Below, one piece after another: positions 43,779 to 51,879 of a stretch of DNA of 64,000 nucleotides. A model generated the notes under the pieces. It was not told where the DNA came from, did no database searches, and was given only the letters and a program-made list of their open reading frames with translations. Each line of letters starts with the position of its first letter. Position 1 is the stretch's first letter. This DNA is from Fictibacillus nanhaiensis. GTDB lineage: Bacteria; Bacillota; Bacilli; Bacillales; Fictibacillaceae. The stretch is from positions 88,402-152,401 of the forward strand of contig JAEACG010000006.1 of the NCBI GenBank assembly GCA_016401345.1, given 5' to 3'. Both the position numbers and the translations under genes were made by a program.

Positions 43779-46186
43779 TTGAAATCAAAAACAAACAGAT
43801 CATCATCGACGGAAAGCCCGTTTTGATCACATGCGGTGAGATTCATTATTACCGTCTTGATAAAAGCGATTGGCAAGACCGGTTAGACAAACTAAAAGAA
43901 ACAGGATGTAACGCCGTGGCTACTTATGTGCCATGGCTTTGGCATGAGCCGGTAGAAGGACAGGTTGATTTTACAGGTACAACGCGTCCTGAGACAGACC
44001 TTGCCGGGTTCATCGACCTTTGTACAGAAAATGGCTTTTATTTCTTCGTTCGTCCCGGCCCGTTCATCATGGCCGAGATGAAAAACGAAGGACTGCCATA
44101 TTGGGTCTACGAAAAGCATCCTGAGATCATTCCGGTAGGCTGGGACGAGAGCGAACCGACTACACCAACCGTGGATTATCTTGCGCCAAGATTTTTACAA
44201 GAAGTTCGTAAGTATTATGAAAAAGTGATGGAAGTGGTTACGCCACGCATCTATCCGAACGGCGGTAAAATCATCGCGTTTCAGCTTGATAACGAGATCG
44301 GCATGCTTTCTTGGGTGAGCAACACGCCAGACTTAACAGACAACGTGCTGAACGATTTCTCAAATTGGTTGAGTGAACGATACGGTGATAATGTTTCTGA
44401 CCGCTATCCGTTTTCGTTAGAAGAGAGTGCTGAGCGAAATGCTGCATTCCGTTCTCCGAAAGAAGCGTATGCGGCACAGCTGTTAAAAGATCTTGGCTAT
44501 TACATGCGCTACCGCTTCGCTAAATATATCGCGATCTTAAGAGAGTACGCGGAAGAGTTCGGCGTGAGGGACATTCCATTCGTCGTCAACATTCACGGAA
44601 CAGGCGGAGGACGAGGCTTTACGTACCCGATCGGGATCAGCCAGCTGTATGAAACGTATAACCAAGGACCTGGATACATCTCGGGCTCTGATATTTATTT
44701 TGGCGATCTTGACATGAAAACGTTCCAAGACCTTTACATCATCAACGGTCTGATGGAAGCTGTCCATAACGAGGATCAGCCGTTAACGTCTGTCGAGTTT
44801 AACTGTGGAGACGGAAACTTTGGTGAAACGTTAGGCGAGCGCTATGATCCATCAGCAGCAGATTTTAAATTTAGAATGTGTCTTGCTCAAGGAAACCGAC
44901 TCATCAACTATTATCTATTTGCTGGCGGGAAAAATGCGAGACTCGATACGCTCGTCGACGATGGAAACGATCGCATCGCCTCAACAGGTGAGCGTCATGG
45001 TTTCGCGGCGCCAATCGGTCCAGAAGGCGACTACAATTACACGTTTCCGCGCATGTCTCGCGTGAACCAAAGTGTGATGGCGGTGAGTGATAAGCTCGCT
45101 CGTATGAACGAAGAACGAGATGAAGTGTCGTTCGCGTTCATCCCAGATTATTATATGACCGAGTACCGTTATCCGAAGAGTGAAGTGATGCGTGAGATTC
45201 TATCAAACATTGAGGCGAACCGTGGTGCTGGCGCTTGGGAGATTATGGGCCGTGCGATGCTGCTGAACGGTTACCGTTTTACAGCGGTCGATGTTCAGAA
45301 CAAACTCCTCGATGTGACGAAAACGCCTGTACTTGCGTTGCCGTCCGCTCGTTACATGGATAGTGCGATTCAGGAGAAGCTCGTAAACTATTTGAACATG
45401 GGCGGAAAAATTCTTCTGTACGGTGAGGTTCCTCTTTTTGATATGGAAGGGAAGGACTGTACGCTGTTAGCGGAAGCACTTGGTGTTACGTACAAAGGGA
45501 TCAGCCGTGATGGTCACGGAAACTACCTTTCTATCTATGGAGACAACTGGGCTTCAGCTCAACCCGAGATTCGTTCAGGCTTCGTGCAGCGTTTTGAAGT
45601 TGGACCGAATGTAACTCCAATTTTCAGAGTGTACGGATCTGAAGATGTGTGTGGCTTTGAGTCTGAAGTGGGGAATGGACGCGCGATCGTGATCGCGAGC
45701 TTCTATCGCTGTGATCTGCCTTTCTTTAAAACAGCGCTTGAACGATTAGGAAGTCATGTGAAACTCACGCATGATTGCCCAAACCACGGCATTTTTATGA
45801 CATCGACTGCTGATGCGGAAGGTGAGCGCTTTCTTCATCTGTTGAACCTAGACGGATTTGATAAAGAATTCAATGTTTATGAAGATGGGGTAGCGTTGTT
45901 AGGCGGAAGAAAGCTGTTGCTGCAGAGCAAAGATGGTGTGATGCTGCCTGTGAATCTATCAGTTGGTCGTGTGAAAATTGCTTATGCGACAGCTGAAATT
46001 ACCGGTGTGAGTGCAGATTATATCGATTTCCGTTTAACACAGGTGGAAGATGTGATCGCGTTTGACTCTGGAACGAAGATACTACAGAGTGCTGATTATG
46101 TGATTGAAGAAAATGATGAATTAACGCTCGTTCGCAGCAAGAAACATGCGAAAGTGGATGATCAGCTGCGGGTTTTGGTTGGTTAA
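43775..46186 (+). CDS. GH35-family beta-galactosidase-like enzyme (second copy)
   Basis: 803 residues, cytoplasmic. GH35 marks: CGEIHYYRLD, YVPWLWHEP, RPGPFIMAEM; acid/base Glu174 in QLDNEIG; nucleophile Glu341 in TSVEFNCGDG. The C-terminal 350 residues form beta domains as in the first copy at 27330. Having two diverged GH35 enzymes in one locus, one at each end, suggests the substrate carries two kinds of beta-galactoside-like linkage or that the copies act at different chain positions. ATGA overlap with the GH144-like gene. Confidence 0.82.
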   Translation: MIEIKNKQIIIDGKPVLITCGEIHYYRLDKSDWQDRLDKLKETGCNAVATYVPWLWHEPVEGQVDFTGTTRPETDLAGFIDLCTENGFYFFVRPGPFIMAEMKNEGLPYWVYEKHPEIIPVGWDESEPTTPTVDYLAPRFLQEVRKYYEKVMEVVTPRIYPNGGKIIAFQLDNEIGMLSWVSNTPDLTDNVLNDFSNWLSERYGDNVSDRYPFSLEESAERNAAFRSPKEAYAAQLLKDLGYYMRYRFAKYIAILREYAEEFGVRDIPFVVNIHGTGGGRGFTYPIGISQLYETYNQGPGYISGSDIYFGDLDMKTFQDLYIINGLMEAVHNEDQPLTSVEFNCGDGNFGETLGERYDPSAADFKFRMCLAQGNRLINYYLFAGGKNARLDTLVDDGNDRIASTGERHGFAAPIGPEGDYNYTFPRMSRVNQSVMAVSDKLARMNEERDEVSFAFIPDYYMTEYRYPKSEVMREILSNIEANRGAGAWEIMGRAMLLNGYRFTAVDVQNKLLDVTKTPVLALPSARYMDSAIQEKLVNYLNMGGKILLYGEVPLFDMEGKDCTLLAEALGVTYKGISRDGHGNYLSIYGDNWASAQPEIRSGFVQRFEVGPNVTPIFRVYGSEDVCGFESEVGNGRAIVIASFYRCDLPFFKTALERLGSHVKLTHDCPNHGIFMTSTADAEGERFLHLLNLDGFDKEFNVYEDGVALLGGRKLLLQSKDGVMLPVNLSVGRVKIAYATAEITGVSADYIDFRLTQVEDVIAFDSGTKILQSADYVIEENDELTLVRSKKHAKVDDQLRVLVG

Positions 46187-46192
46187 TAAGGG

Positions 46193-46219
46193 AGACTGCT
46201 CTTTGGGAGCGGTCTTTTC
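46193..46219 (+). terminator. Terminator after the second GH35 gene
   Basis: AGACTGCTC pairs with GAGCGGTCT (one G-U), followed by TTTTCTTT. Confidence 0.7.
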
Positions 46220-46248
46220 TTTATGTTTGAAGTCAGCCTTTGGTCGCT

Positions 46249-46393
46249 CAGCGAAAAGGAAAGTTGTTGGAGCGAAACGCATTGTTGTTTGAGCGTAAAC
46301 AGAGGTTTACTGAGCGAAACGAAGGATGTATTGAGCGAAAAGAGCCCACGTCTGTGCGAACGTGTAATCAATATAAAAACACGTACCGTAAAA
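46249..46393 (+). repeat. 21-bp phased array F with conserved tail (6 units)
   Basis: The word GAGCGAAA (variants CAGCGAAA, GAGCGTAA, GTGCGAAC) starts at 46249, 46270, 46291, 46312, 46333 and 46354, all gaps exactly 21 bp. It then runs into the tail GAACGTGTAAT ... ACACGTACCGTAAAA (46357-46393). Same word and tail as array E 4 kb away, but the filler between the words is unrelated. Lies between the converging GH35 and GH3 genes. Confidence 0.9.
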
Positions 46394-46397
46394 CCCA

Positions 46398-46432
46398 CAA
46401 AAAAGGACTGCTCAATCCCAGAGCAGTCCTTC
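46398..46432 (-). terminator. Terminator of the GH3 gene
   Basis: AAGGACTGCTC and GAGCAGTCCTT form a perfect 11-bp stem; on the minus strand it is followed by TTTTTTG. Confidence 0.85.
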
Positions 46433-46443
46433 CTATACCTATA

Positions 46444-48615
46444 TTATTTTACCAACCTAAACGGAACACTCGCCACATCATGGCTGTTTTTCCCGATAAA
46501 CATCGTAAACTTACCTGCATCACTCTTGAACTCAAGGTTCTCGTGGTGATAGCGAAGCATTTCTTCTGTGATCTTGAATGTAACTTCCTCGGACGCACCT
46601 GGTTCAAGAACAATCTTCTTATAACCTTTTAACTCTTTCACCGGACGAACAACATCACCCGCAATATCACGGATATATAGCTGAACAAGCTCTTCACCAG
46701 CAACATCGCCCGTATTCGTAACAGTGACAGAAGCTGTAATCACATCATCCTCCGTCAACACTTCACTCGACAACTTCACATCGTCATAACTGAACTCTGT
46801 ATAGCTCAACCCGAAACCGAACGGGAATAGAGGCTCGTTCGGAATGTCCAGATAATGAGACAGATAGCGCTCTTTATTTTCTGGAGTCGGCTGTGGACGA
46901 CCTGTGTTGAAGTGGTTATAATAAACCGGCACCTGACCAACTGAATACGGGAACGACATCGATAAACGACCAGATGGATTCACGTCTCCGAATAAAAGAT
47001 CAGCAATCGCAGCACCCGCTTCAGTTCCTGGATACCAAGCTTCTAATACAGCATCTACTTGATCTACCACACCATGCAGGTCGAGCGGACGACCGTTAAA
47101 GAGTACCGTTACGATCGGCTTACCTAACTTTTTCATTTCCTGGATCAGTTGAAGCTGAGGCTCGGGCAGACGAATGTCAGCACGGCATCCCGCTTCACCA
47201 CTCATGAATGAAGCTTCTCCAAGTGCGAGCACGATCACATCCGCAGCACTCGCAACACGAGCCGTTTTTTCCAATTGCTCAGCTGTAACAGACTCAACCT
47301 CACAACCATCCGCAACGGTTAAAAGAGAAGGATTAGCCAACTTGTTTAATAGACCAGTATCCACTTTTACCACGTCATCATAAGCACCTTGCCACGACCA
47401 AGGACCCATCAGGTCGCCATTTGTAGCGAATGGGCCGATCAGTGCTATCTTTTGTGTTGGTTGAAGGGGAAGAACGCCACCTTCATTTTTCAGAAGAACA
47501 CAAGATTTCGCAGCAAGGTCACGTGCTACATCCCGGTGCTCGTCACACAAAATGACTTCTTCTGCACGCTTCTCATCAGCTCCACGATAAGGATCTTCAA
47601 AAAGTCCCAGCTTCTGCTTCAACGTCAGAATACGTTCTACCGATTCATCAACGAGAGATTCAGATAACTTGCCGCTTTCCACGAGCTCTTTTACATGGTC
47701 CACATAACACGTTGTCATCATCTCGATATCTACACCAGCTGTGAGCGCTTTATATGCTGCTTCAGCCTCGTCTTCAGCCACACCGTGTGGAAGCTGCTCT
47801 TTTACAGCACCCCAGTCCGAAATGATTACGCCGTCAAAGCCCCACTCGTCACGAAGCAGGTCACGCATCAGCTTTTTGTTTGCCGTTGCCGGAATACCGT
47901 CAACTGTGTTGAACGCCGTCATCACCATCTCACAGCCTTCATCAAGCGCCGCTTTATAAGCAGGCAGATAAGACTCGCGAAGCTGACGTTCAGACATGTT
48001 TACCGTATTGTAATCGCGTCCGCCTTCAGGAGCACCGTATGCCGCAAAGTGCTTCACACAAGCCGCGACACGGTCTTTGTCATTTGTTAAGTCTGTTCCT
48101 TGAAAACCACGAACGAACGCACGAGCGAACTCACTGTTCAGGAAACCATCTTCACCTGTTGATTCCATCACACGGCCCCAGCGCGGGTCACGAACAAGGT
48201 CGACCATTGGTGCGAACGTTACGTGAACACCTGAAACAGATGCTTCTTTGGCTGCGATCTCTGCACTTTTTTCAGCTAGGTCCATATCCCATGAACAGCC
48301 GATCGCAAGAGGTACTGGAAAGATGGTCTTAAAGCCATGTACGATATCAGCCATCATCAATAAAGGAATGCCATGACGGTTTTCTTTTAAATGTGCGTCT
48401 TGAATGTTGCGCGTTTCACGAGCTCCCGATCCACCAAGAACAGATCCTGTATTACGGATCACGTCATCCGTAATCCCCATCTCCTGCATAGGACCCGTGA
48501 TGAATCCTTGATCAGATGAACCTTTAAAGAAAGGCGTAGCCAACTGAACCAACTGCGCGATCTTTTCTTCGAGTGTCATGTCTTGAATGATATGTTGCAC
48601 GTTTTGCTTAAGCAT
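46444..48615 (-). CDS. GH3-family beta-glucosidase (BglX-like)
   Basis: 723 residues, no signal peptide. TIM barrel with DPRWGR (143-148), KHFAAYG (188-194) and the nucleophile Asp267 in VIISDWGA; alpha/beta sandwich with the ALGEASFMSGEAGCR acid/base loop; C-terminal fibronectin-III-like domain (about 620-720). Members remove glucose or xylose from beta-linked oligosaccharides. It faces the other glycan genes and is preceded by the same TCGAAACGTTTCGA operator as the first GH35 gene plus a cre-like box, so it belongs to the same regulon. AGGAGGTTTTCTTT precedes the ATG. Confidence 0.9.
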   Translation of the reverse strand: MLKQNVQHIIQDMTLEEKIAQLVQLATPFFKGSSDQGFITGPMQEMGITDDVIRNTGSVLGGSGARETRNIQDAHLKENRHGIPLLMMADIVHGFKTIFPVPLAIGCSWDMDLAEKSAEIAAKEASVSGVHVTFAPMVDLVRDPRWGRVMESTGEDGFLNSEFARAFVRGFQGTDLTNDKDRVAACVKHFAAYGAPEGGRDYNTVNMSERQLRESYLPAYKAALDEGCEMVMTAFNTVDGIPATANKKLMRDLLRDEWGFDGVIISDWGAVKEQLPHGVAEDEAEAAYKALTAGVDIEMMTTCYVDHVKELVESGKLSESLVDESVERILTLKQKLGLFEDPYRGADEKRAEEVILCDEHRDVARDLAAKSCVLLKNEGGVLPLQPTQKIALIGPFATNGDLMGPWSWQGAYDDVVKVDTGLLNKLANPSLLTVADGCEVESVTAEQLEKTARVASAADVIVLALGEASFMSGEAGCRADIRLPEPQLQLIQEMKKLGKPIVTVLFNGRPLDLHGVVDQVDAVLEAWYPGTEAGAAIADLLFGDVNPSGRLSMSFPYSVGQVPVYYNHFNTGRPQPTPENKERYLSHYLDIPNEPLFPFGFGLSYTEFSYDDVKLSSEVLTEDDVITASVTVTNTGDVAGEELVQLYIRDIAGDVVRPVKELKGYKKIVLEPGASEEVTFKITEEMLRYHHENLEFKSDAGKFTMFIGKNSHDVASVPFRLVK

Positions 48616-48660
48616 AAAGAAAACCTCCTGGATATCGTTTAGTGTAAGTGGTCTGATACA

Positions 48661-48676
48661 ATCGAAACGTTTCGAT
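48661..48676. promoter_or_regulatory. LacI-type operator before the GH3 gene
   Basis: ATCGAAACGTTTCGAT is a perfect 16-bp palindrome 46 bp upstream of the GH3 start. It is the same core as at 27232-27245. A weaker copy, TCGAAACGATTCA, lies at 48729-48741. Confidence 0.65.
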
Positions 48677-48694
48677 AAACCTGATAATAAAAAT

Positions 48695-48708
48695 TATAAG
48701 CGCTTTCA
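48695..48708 (-). promoter_or_regulatory. cre-like box before the GH3 gene
   Basis: TATAAGCGCTTTCA fits the CcpA consensus with one mismatch, between the two LacI-type operators. The 326-bp gap 48616-48941 contains these sites and the divergent promoters. Confidence 0.4.
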
Positions 48709-48792
48709 TTTTGAGAGTCAATGAAAAATCGAAACGATTCACTAGATTTAAGTCGTTATTTAATCATTGAACTTTTATAGTCAACTTCTTAA

Positions 48793-48818
48793 GAAACAAA
48801 GGTATGATTTATAGCGTA
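48793..48818 (+). promoter_or_regulatory. Possible ECF-type promoter of the sigma factor gene
   Basis: GAAAC at 48793-48797 and CGTA at 48815-48818 are 17 bp apart, the pattern of Bacillus ECF promoters, 124 bp before the sigma gene. This would give autoregulation. Confidence 0.35.
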
Positions 48819-48941
48819 GTGTTACTTCCAAAAGATTTCTTCCTTAACAAATAATAGATAATTTTTTTACAAGTGATAGATTTCCAGCATTCACTTCGTA
48901 TTACATAGTAGGTACCAATAACCAGCAGGAGGGGTGTACGA

Positions 48942-49481
48942 TTGAAAGTCACAGAAAGCAATGTTGTACAACAACTAATAAATAAGAATGAAAATGCCAT
49001 TTCTTTTATGATCCAACAGTACGGTGGGCTACTTACAGCGATCATCAAGCGTCATGTGAACAATCAGCAACAAGATTATGAAGAATGCTTAGACGATGTG
49101 TTGCTATCGGTATGGGACAATATCCATTCCTTCGACCCTACGAAAAATACGTTCAAACAATGGATTGCCGCTGTTGCGAAATATAAAGCCATTGATTATC
49201 AGAGGAAACAGATCTCTCTTCAAAAACAGCAATTCTCAGTAGCGGAATTTCATGATTCCATCCTACCGACGCAAAAGCCACAAGAAGAGAGCCTTGTTCA
49301 AGAGTTGCTTCAACAATTGCCTCCAAATGAACGGAAAATTTTTCAAAAGTACTATTTAGAAGGAAACACGTCAAGTGAGATCGCTCATGAATTAAACGAG
49401 CGAGAGTCTTGGGTGTATAACAAGCTATCCAGAGGGCGTAAAAAAATAAAAGGCTTTTTGTTTCAAAATAACGAAGCATGA
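48942..49481 (+). CDS. ECF-type RNA polymerase sigma factor
   Basis: 179 residues starting at TTG 48942, with AGCAGGAGGGG 7-10 bases upstream. Region 2 (about 20-85: DDVLLSVWDNIHSFDPTKNTFKQWIAAVAKYKAIDYQRK) and region 4 (about 118-172: LPPNERKIFQKYYLEGNTSSEIAHELNERESWVYNKLSRGRKKI) are complete; there is no region 3, so it is an extracytoplasmic-function sigma factor. Immediately followed by a DUF4179 anti-sigma gene with which it is co-transcribed. Targets are unknown; a matching promoter upstream suggests it drives itself. Confidence 0.9.
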   Translation: MKVTESNVVQQLINKNENAISFMIQQYGGLLTAIIKRHVNNQQQDYEECLDDVLLSVWDNIHSFDPTKNTFKQWIAAVAKYKAIDYQRKQISLQKQQFSVAEFHDSILPTQKPQEESLVQELLQQLPPNERKIFQKYYLEGNTSSEIAHELNERESWVYNKLSRGRKKIKGFLFQNNEA

Positions 49482-49492
49482 GGAGTGGGGAT

Positions 49493-50479
49493 ATGACGAT
49501 CTATCAAAAATTAAATGAACTCGATATGGATTTAGAACAATACGAAGAGCAAGATCTTTCTCATTTTGAAAAAAAACAATGGGAGAAGCGTGTACTAAAG
49601 AAAGTAAAAAAACAAAAGCCATCGCAGGTAAAGAAGTATATGGGTGTAGCAGCGGCCATGCTCATAGCGACGGGATTATCACTAAGTACAGGCATCGTAT
49701 CTATAGCTAATATGCCATTTGTAGGTGAAACAATTGAAAAATATTTGAATCAAAACGAGAATCTCGATTTTTCTTCCTATAAAACAGCGATAGGGCAAAC
49801 GGCTGAAAACGAGAAGGGGAAATTGACATTGAACGAAGTGATGATTGATGGCGGACGATTACTCATAAGTTCGACTTATGAACCAGCAGATGGGATCGAC
49901 TTTCATCATAAGATGCACCCTATGCCTAAAGTGAAAATGAACGGAAAAGACTTAACATCAAGTACAGGCGGCCAGTCGATTGAACTAAACAATTCCATGT
50001 TTACGGTTTACAACGAAGTTCAATTAAAAGAGATACCAATGGGAGAGAAGGTCCGATTTCATATCGAGTACGATCGCTTAGATTTAGAGATGAAGATGAA
50101 TCAGCCGTGGGTATTTGATATTGAAGTCGTAACTGAAAAGTTAGCAGCGAATAGCAAAACAATTACGCTTGACCAAGATATACAACTCGAGAACGGACGC
50201 TCCATAAAACTCGAAAAAATGATCGTGACTCCAATCTCCACCGTGCTGTATTATGACTGGCCAGGCGAAGAGAATCACATTGCGTTTAAACTTGTAAGTG
50301 AATCGGGAAAGGAAATCTTGCCTGACACGGTTTCTGTGACACCGAAAGAATCTTATAATCGATTTAGCGCGATCGATATGGATTCAGAAAAATATTATGT
50401 AGTCCCATTTGAGCATTCAGAAAATCTTCATGCAGATAAGCCGGGGCGTAGTCCAGAGATTTCTGTTCCTATAAACTAA
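49493..50479 (+). CDS. DUF4179 membrane anti-sigma factor
   Basis: 328 residues from ATG 49493, AGGAGTGGGG in front; ATG 49478 overlaps the sigma gene but lacks a site. Cytoplasmic N-terminal part (1-50, acidic then basic, likely holding the sigma factor), one span (about 53-70, VAAAMLIATGLSLSTGIVSI), and an outside part with DUF4179 (about 75-190) and a DUF5643-like beta domain (about 195-325). This is the usual partner of such ECF sigma factors in bacilli; a surface signal is expected to release the sigma factor. Confidence 0.85.
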   Translation: MTIYQKLNELDMDLEQYEEQDLSHFEKKQWEKRVLKKVKKQKPSQVKKYMGVAAAMLIATGLSLSTGIVSIANMPFVGETIEKYLNQNENLDFSSYKTAIGQTAENEKGKLTLNEVMIDGGRLLISSTYEPADGIDFHHKMHPMPKVKMNGKDLTSSTGGQSIELNNSMFTVYNEVQLKEIPMGEKVRFHIEYDRLDLEMKMNQPWVFDIEVVTEKLAANSKTITLDQDIQLENGRSIKLEKMIVTPISTVLYYDWPGEENHIAFKLVSESGKEILPDTVSVTPKESYNRFSAIDMDSEKYYVVPFEHSENLHADKPGRSPEISVPIN

Positions 50480-50490
50480 GCTACAAAGCA

Positions 50491-50523
50491 AAAAACACTT
50501 GGTGATGATCCCAAGTGTTTTTT
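50491..50523. terminator. Bidirectional terminator
   Basis: AAACACTTGG and CCAAGTGTTT around TGATGATC with A-run on one side and T-run on the other. Serves the anti-sigma gene and the small minus-strand gene. Confidence 0.85.
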
Positions 50524-50536
50524 ACTATCATCACTC

Positions 50537-50764
50537 TTATTTCACTAAATCACTCAATTTACCGTTTCGTTTCTCTCTTTCACTTTCATCCGCAAGGTCA
50601 TACTTTTTCAAAAGATGAAACACTTCATTTAAGTAGGTTTGATCACTATCATCAGATAAAGAGTCGCCAACCTCCATCACGAGTTCACGCGGCATAAAAG
50701 CGGATTGTTCGGCTAGCTTCTGCTTTACATCTTCTAACGTGTGGTCGATCGTACATTTGCCCAT
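50537..50764 (-). CDS. Small conserved-looking cytoplasmic protein, unknown function
   Basis: 75 residues, acidic, mainly helical, no signal or span. It has a single Cys near the start (MGKCTIDHTLEDV) and a helical middle (PRELVMEVGDSLSD, YLNEVFHLLKKYDL). Ribosome site GGGAGACTG lies upstream on the minus strand. Proteins of this look occur as group-specific short proteins in Bacillaceae; no function known to me. Confidence 0.55.
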   Translation of the reverse strand: MGKCTIDHTLEDVKQKLAEQSAFMPRELVMEVGDSLSDDSDQTYLNEVFHLLKKYDLADESEREKRNGKLSDLVK

Positions 50765-50889
50765 CTATAATCAGTCTCCCTCTGTATCCTATTGAAAAAA
50801 TCGTATCATAACTCTCCGCAGAAGTGGAAGAATAGTGTCTCAGCTAAGATTCATGTTACGCTATTAGGGATATAAAAATAGTGGAGGTG

Positions 50890-50905
50890 TTAAACATGCG
50901 TTTAA
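50890..50905. repeat. Palindrome TTAAACANNYGTTTAA, copy 4
   Basis: TTAAACATGCGTTTAA spans the start codon (ATG 50896) of the broken PfpI gene. Confidence 0.65.
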
Positions 50906-51420
50906 AAGGTAAAAAAGTGTTAAGTCTCGTGCATCATGATTTTGAGGATTTAGAACTGTGGTAACCGATTTTGCGCTTGCGTGAAGAAGGGGCGATCGTG
51001 GAACTGGTTGGAGAAAAAGCAGGAGAGACGTACATCGGAAAATACGGTGTTCCGGCTGACGCAGATTATGCGTTTGGTGATGTGAACGCAGATGATTACG
51101 ATGCAATCTTAGTTCCGGGTGGTTGGGCGCCGGACAAGCTGCGCCGTTTTCCTGAAGTAATCGAGATGGTTCAGCATATGGAGAAGAACAAAAAGCCGAT
51201 CGGCGAGATCTGTCATGCCGGATGGGTTCTTGTTTCAGCCAAAGTGTTAGAAGGAAAGAAAGTAACAAGTACACCAGGTATCAAGGATGACATGGAGAAC
51301 GCAGGCGCAACGTGGATCGATGAACCTGTCGTTGTTGACGGTCACCTCGTATCAAGCCGCCGTCCACCAGATCTGCCGGATTATATGCGTGAGTTTGTAG
51401 CGGTTTTGGAGAAAAAGTAG
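50896..51420 (+). pseudogene. PfpI/DJ-1-family protein (glyoxalase/protease-like) with in-frame TAA
   Basis: From ATG 50896 (GTGGAGGTG upstream) the frame reads MRLKGKKVLSLVHHDFEDLELW, meets TAA at 50962-50964, and continues in frame to 51420 as a normal PfpI protein; together 174 codons, the family length. Tyr (TAT/TAC) is the usual residue after LELW, so one base change made the stop. The conserved Glu in FEDLE and the nucleophile-elbow Cys in GEICHAGWVLVS are on opposite sides of the stop. An internal restart at TTG 50971 would lack the first strand and the Glu. Sequence error is the main alternative. Confidence 0.85.
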
Positions 51421-51437
51421 AGTTTGTTATCAAATGA

Positions 51438-51473
51438 GGCATCCGATTGTTCGCGAATCGGGTGTTTTTTTTT
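51438..51473 (+). terminator. Terminator after the PfpI gene
   Basis: GCATCCGATT and AATCGGGTGT pair around GTTCGCG, followed by nine T. Confidence 0.8.
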
Positions 51474-51492
51474 GTGAAAGTTAGCGTGTTCA

Positions 51493-51637
51493 GGGGATTA
51501 AGAACGATTTACAGGTGAAACATGGTCGTCTATAGGTGCCCGTACATCAATCACAGGTGATAACTAGTGCATCATAGGTGAAAACAAGCGATTTATCGGT
51601 GAACTTGTAACAAAATATAAAAACGCGTACCGCAAGC
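51493..51637 (+). repeat. 21-bp phased array G with conserved tail (6 units)
   Basis: The word GGTG (first copy GGGG) in the context CAGGTGA/ATAGGTG begins at 51493, 51514, 51535, 51556, 51577 and 51598, all gaps exactly 21 bp. The last word runs into the shared tail, here slightly changed (GAACTTGTAAC, one extra A, ACGCGTACCGCAAG). In the 459-bp gap before argH-like; besides the PfpI terminator and a palindrome at 51640 I see nothing else in that gap. Confidence 0.88.
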
Positions 51638-51639
51638 TT

Positions 51640-51655
51640 CAAACATTTGTTTAAC
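51640..51655. repeat. Palindrome TTAAACANNYGTTTAA, copy 5 (variant)
   Basis: CAAACATTTGTTTAAC: one end base differs from the motif. It directly follows the tail of array G. Confidence 0.6.
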
Positions 51656-51879
51656 ATTAAAGCCAGAACTAATCCTCTAAAAATAAACACACATTTTTAC
51701 CCCACTCAATCGGGTACACAATTTCATAAGAATACAAAGGGCCCGGTTCACATAACGACCGAGTTTTCACATGACTCCAATAACTCTAATCCCAATAACA
51801 TGATGTAACCGAGTTCCCAACATCCATTCATCTCTATACACTACTAACACATATTCCTTCACAGTTAGGAGTGAAAGAC

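Noticed and set aside
46240..46632. Plus-strand frame with repeated ERN/ERK residues
   Set aside because: It is array F read as protein (LLERN, TERNE, IERKE), continuing antisense through the GH3 terminator and gene end. No start signal.
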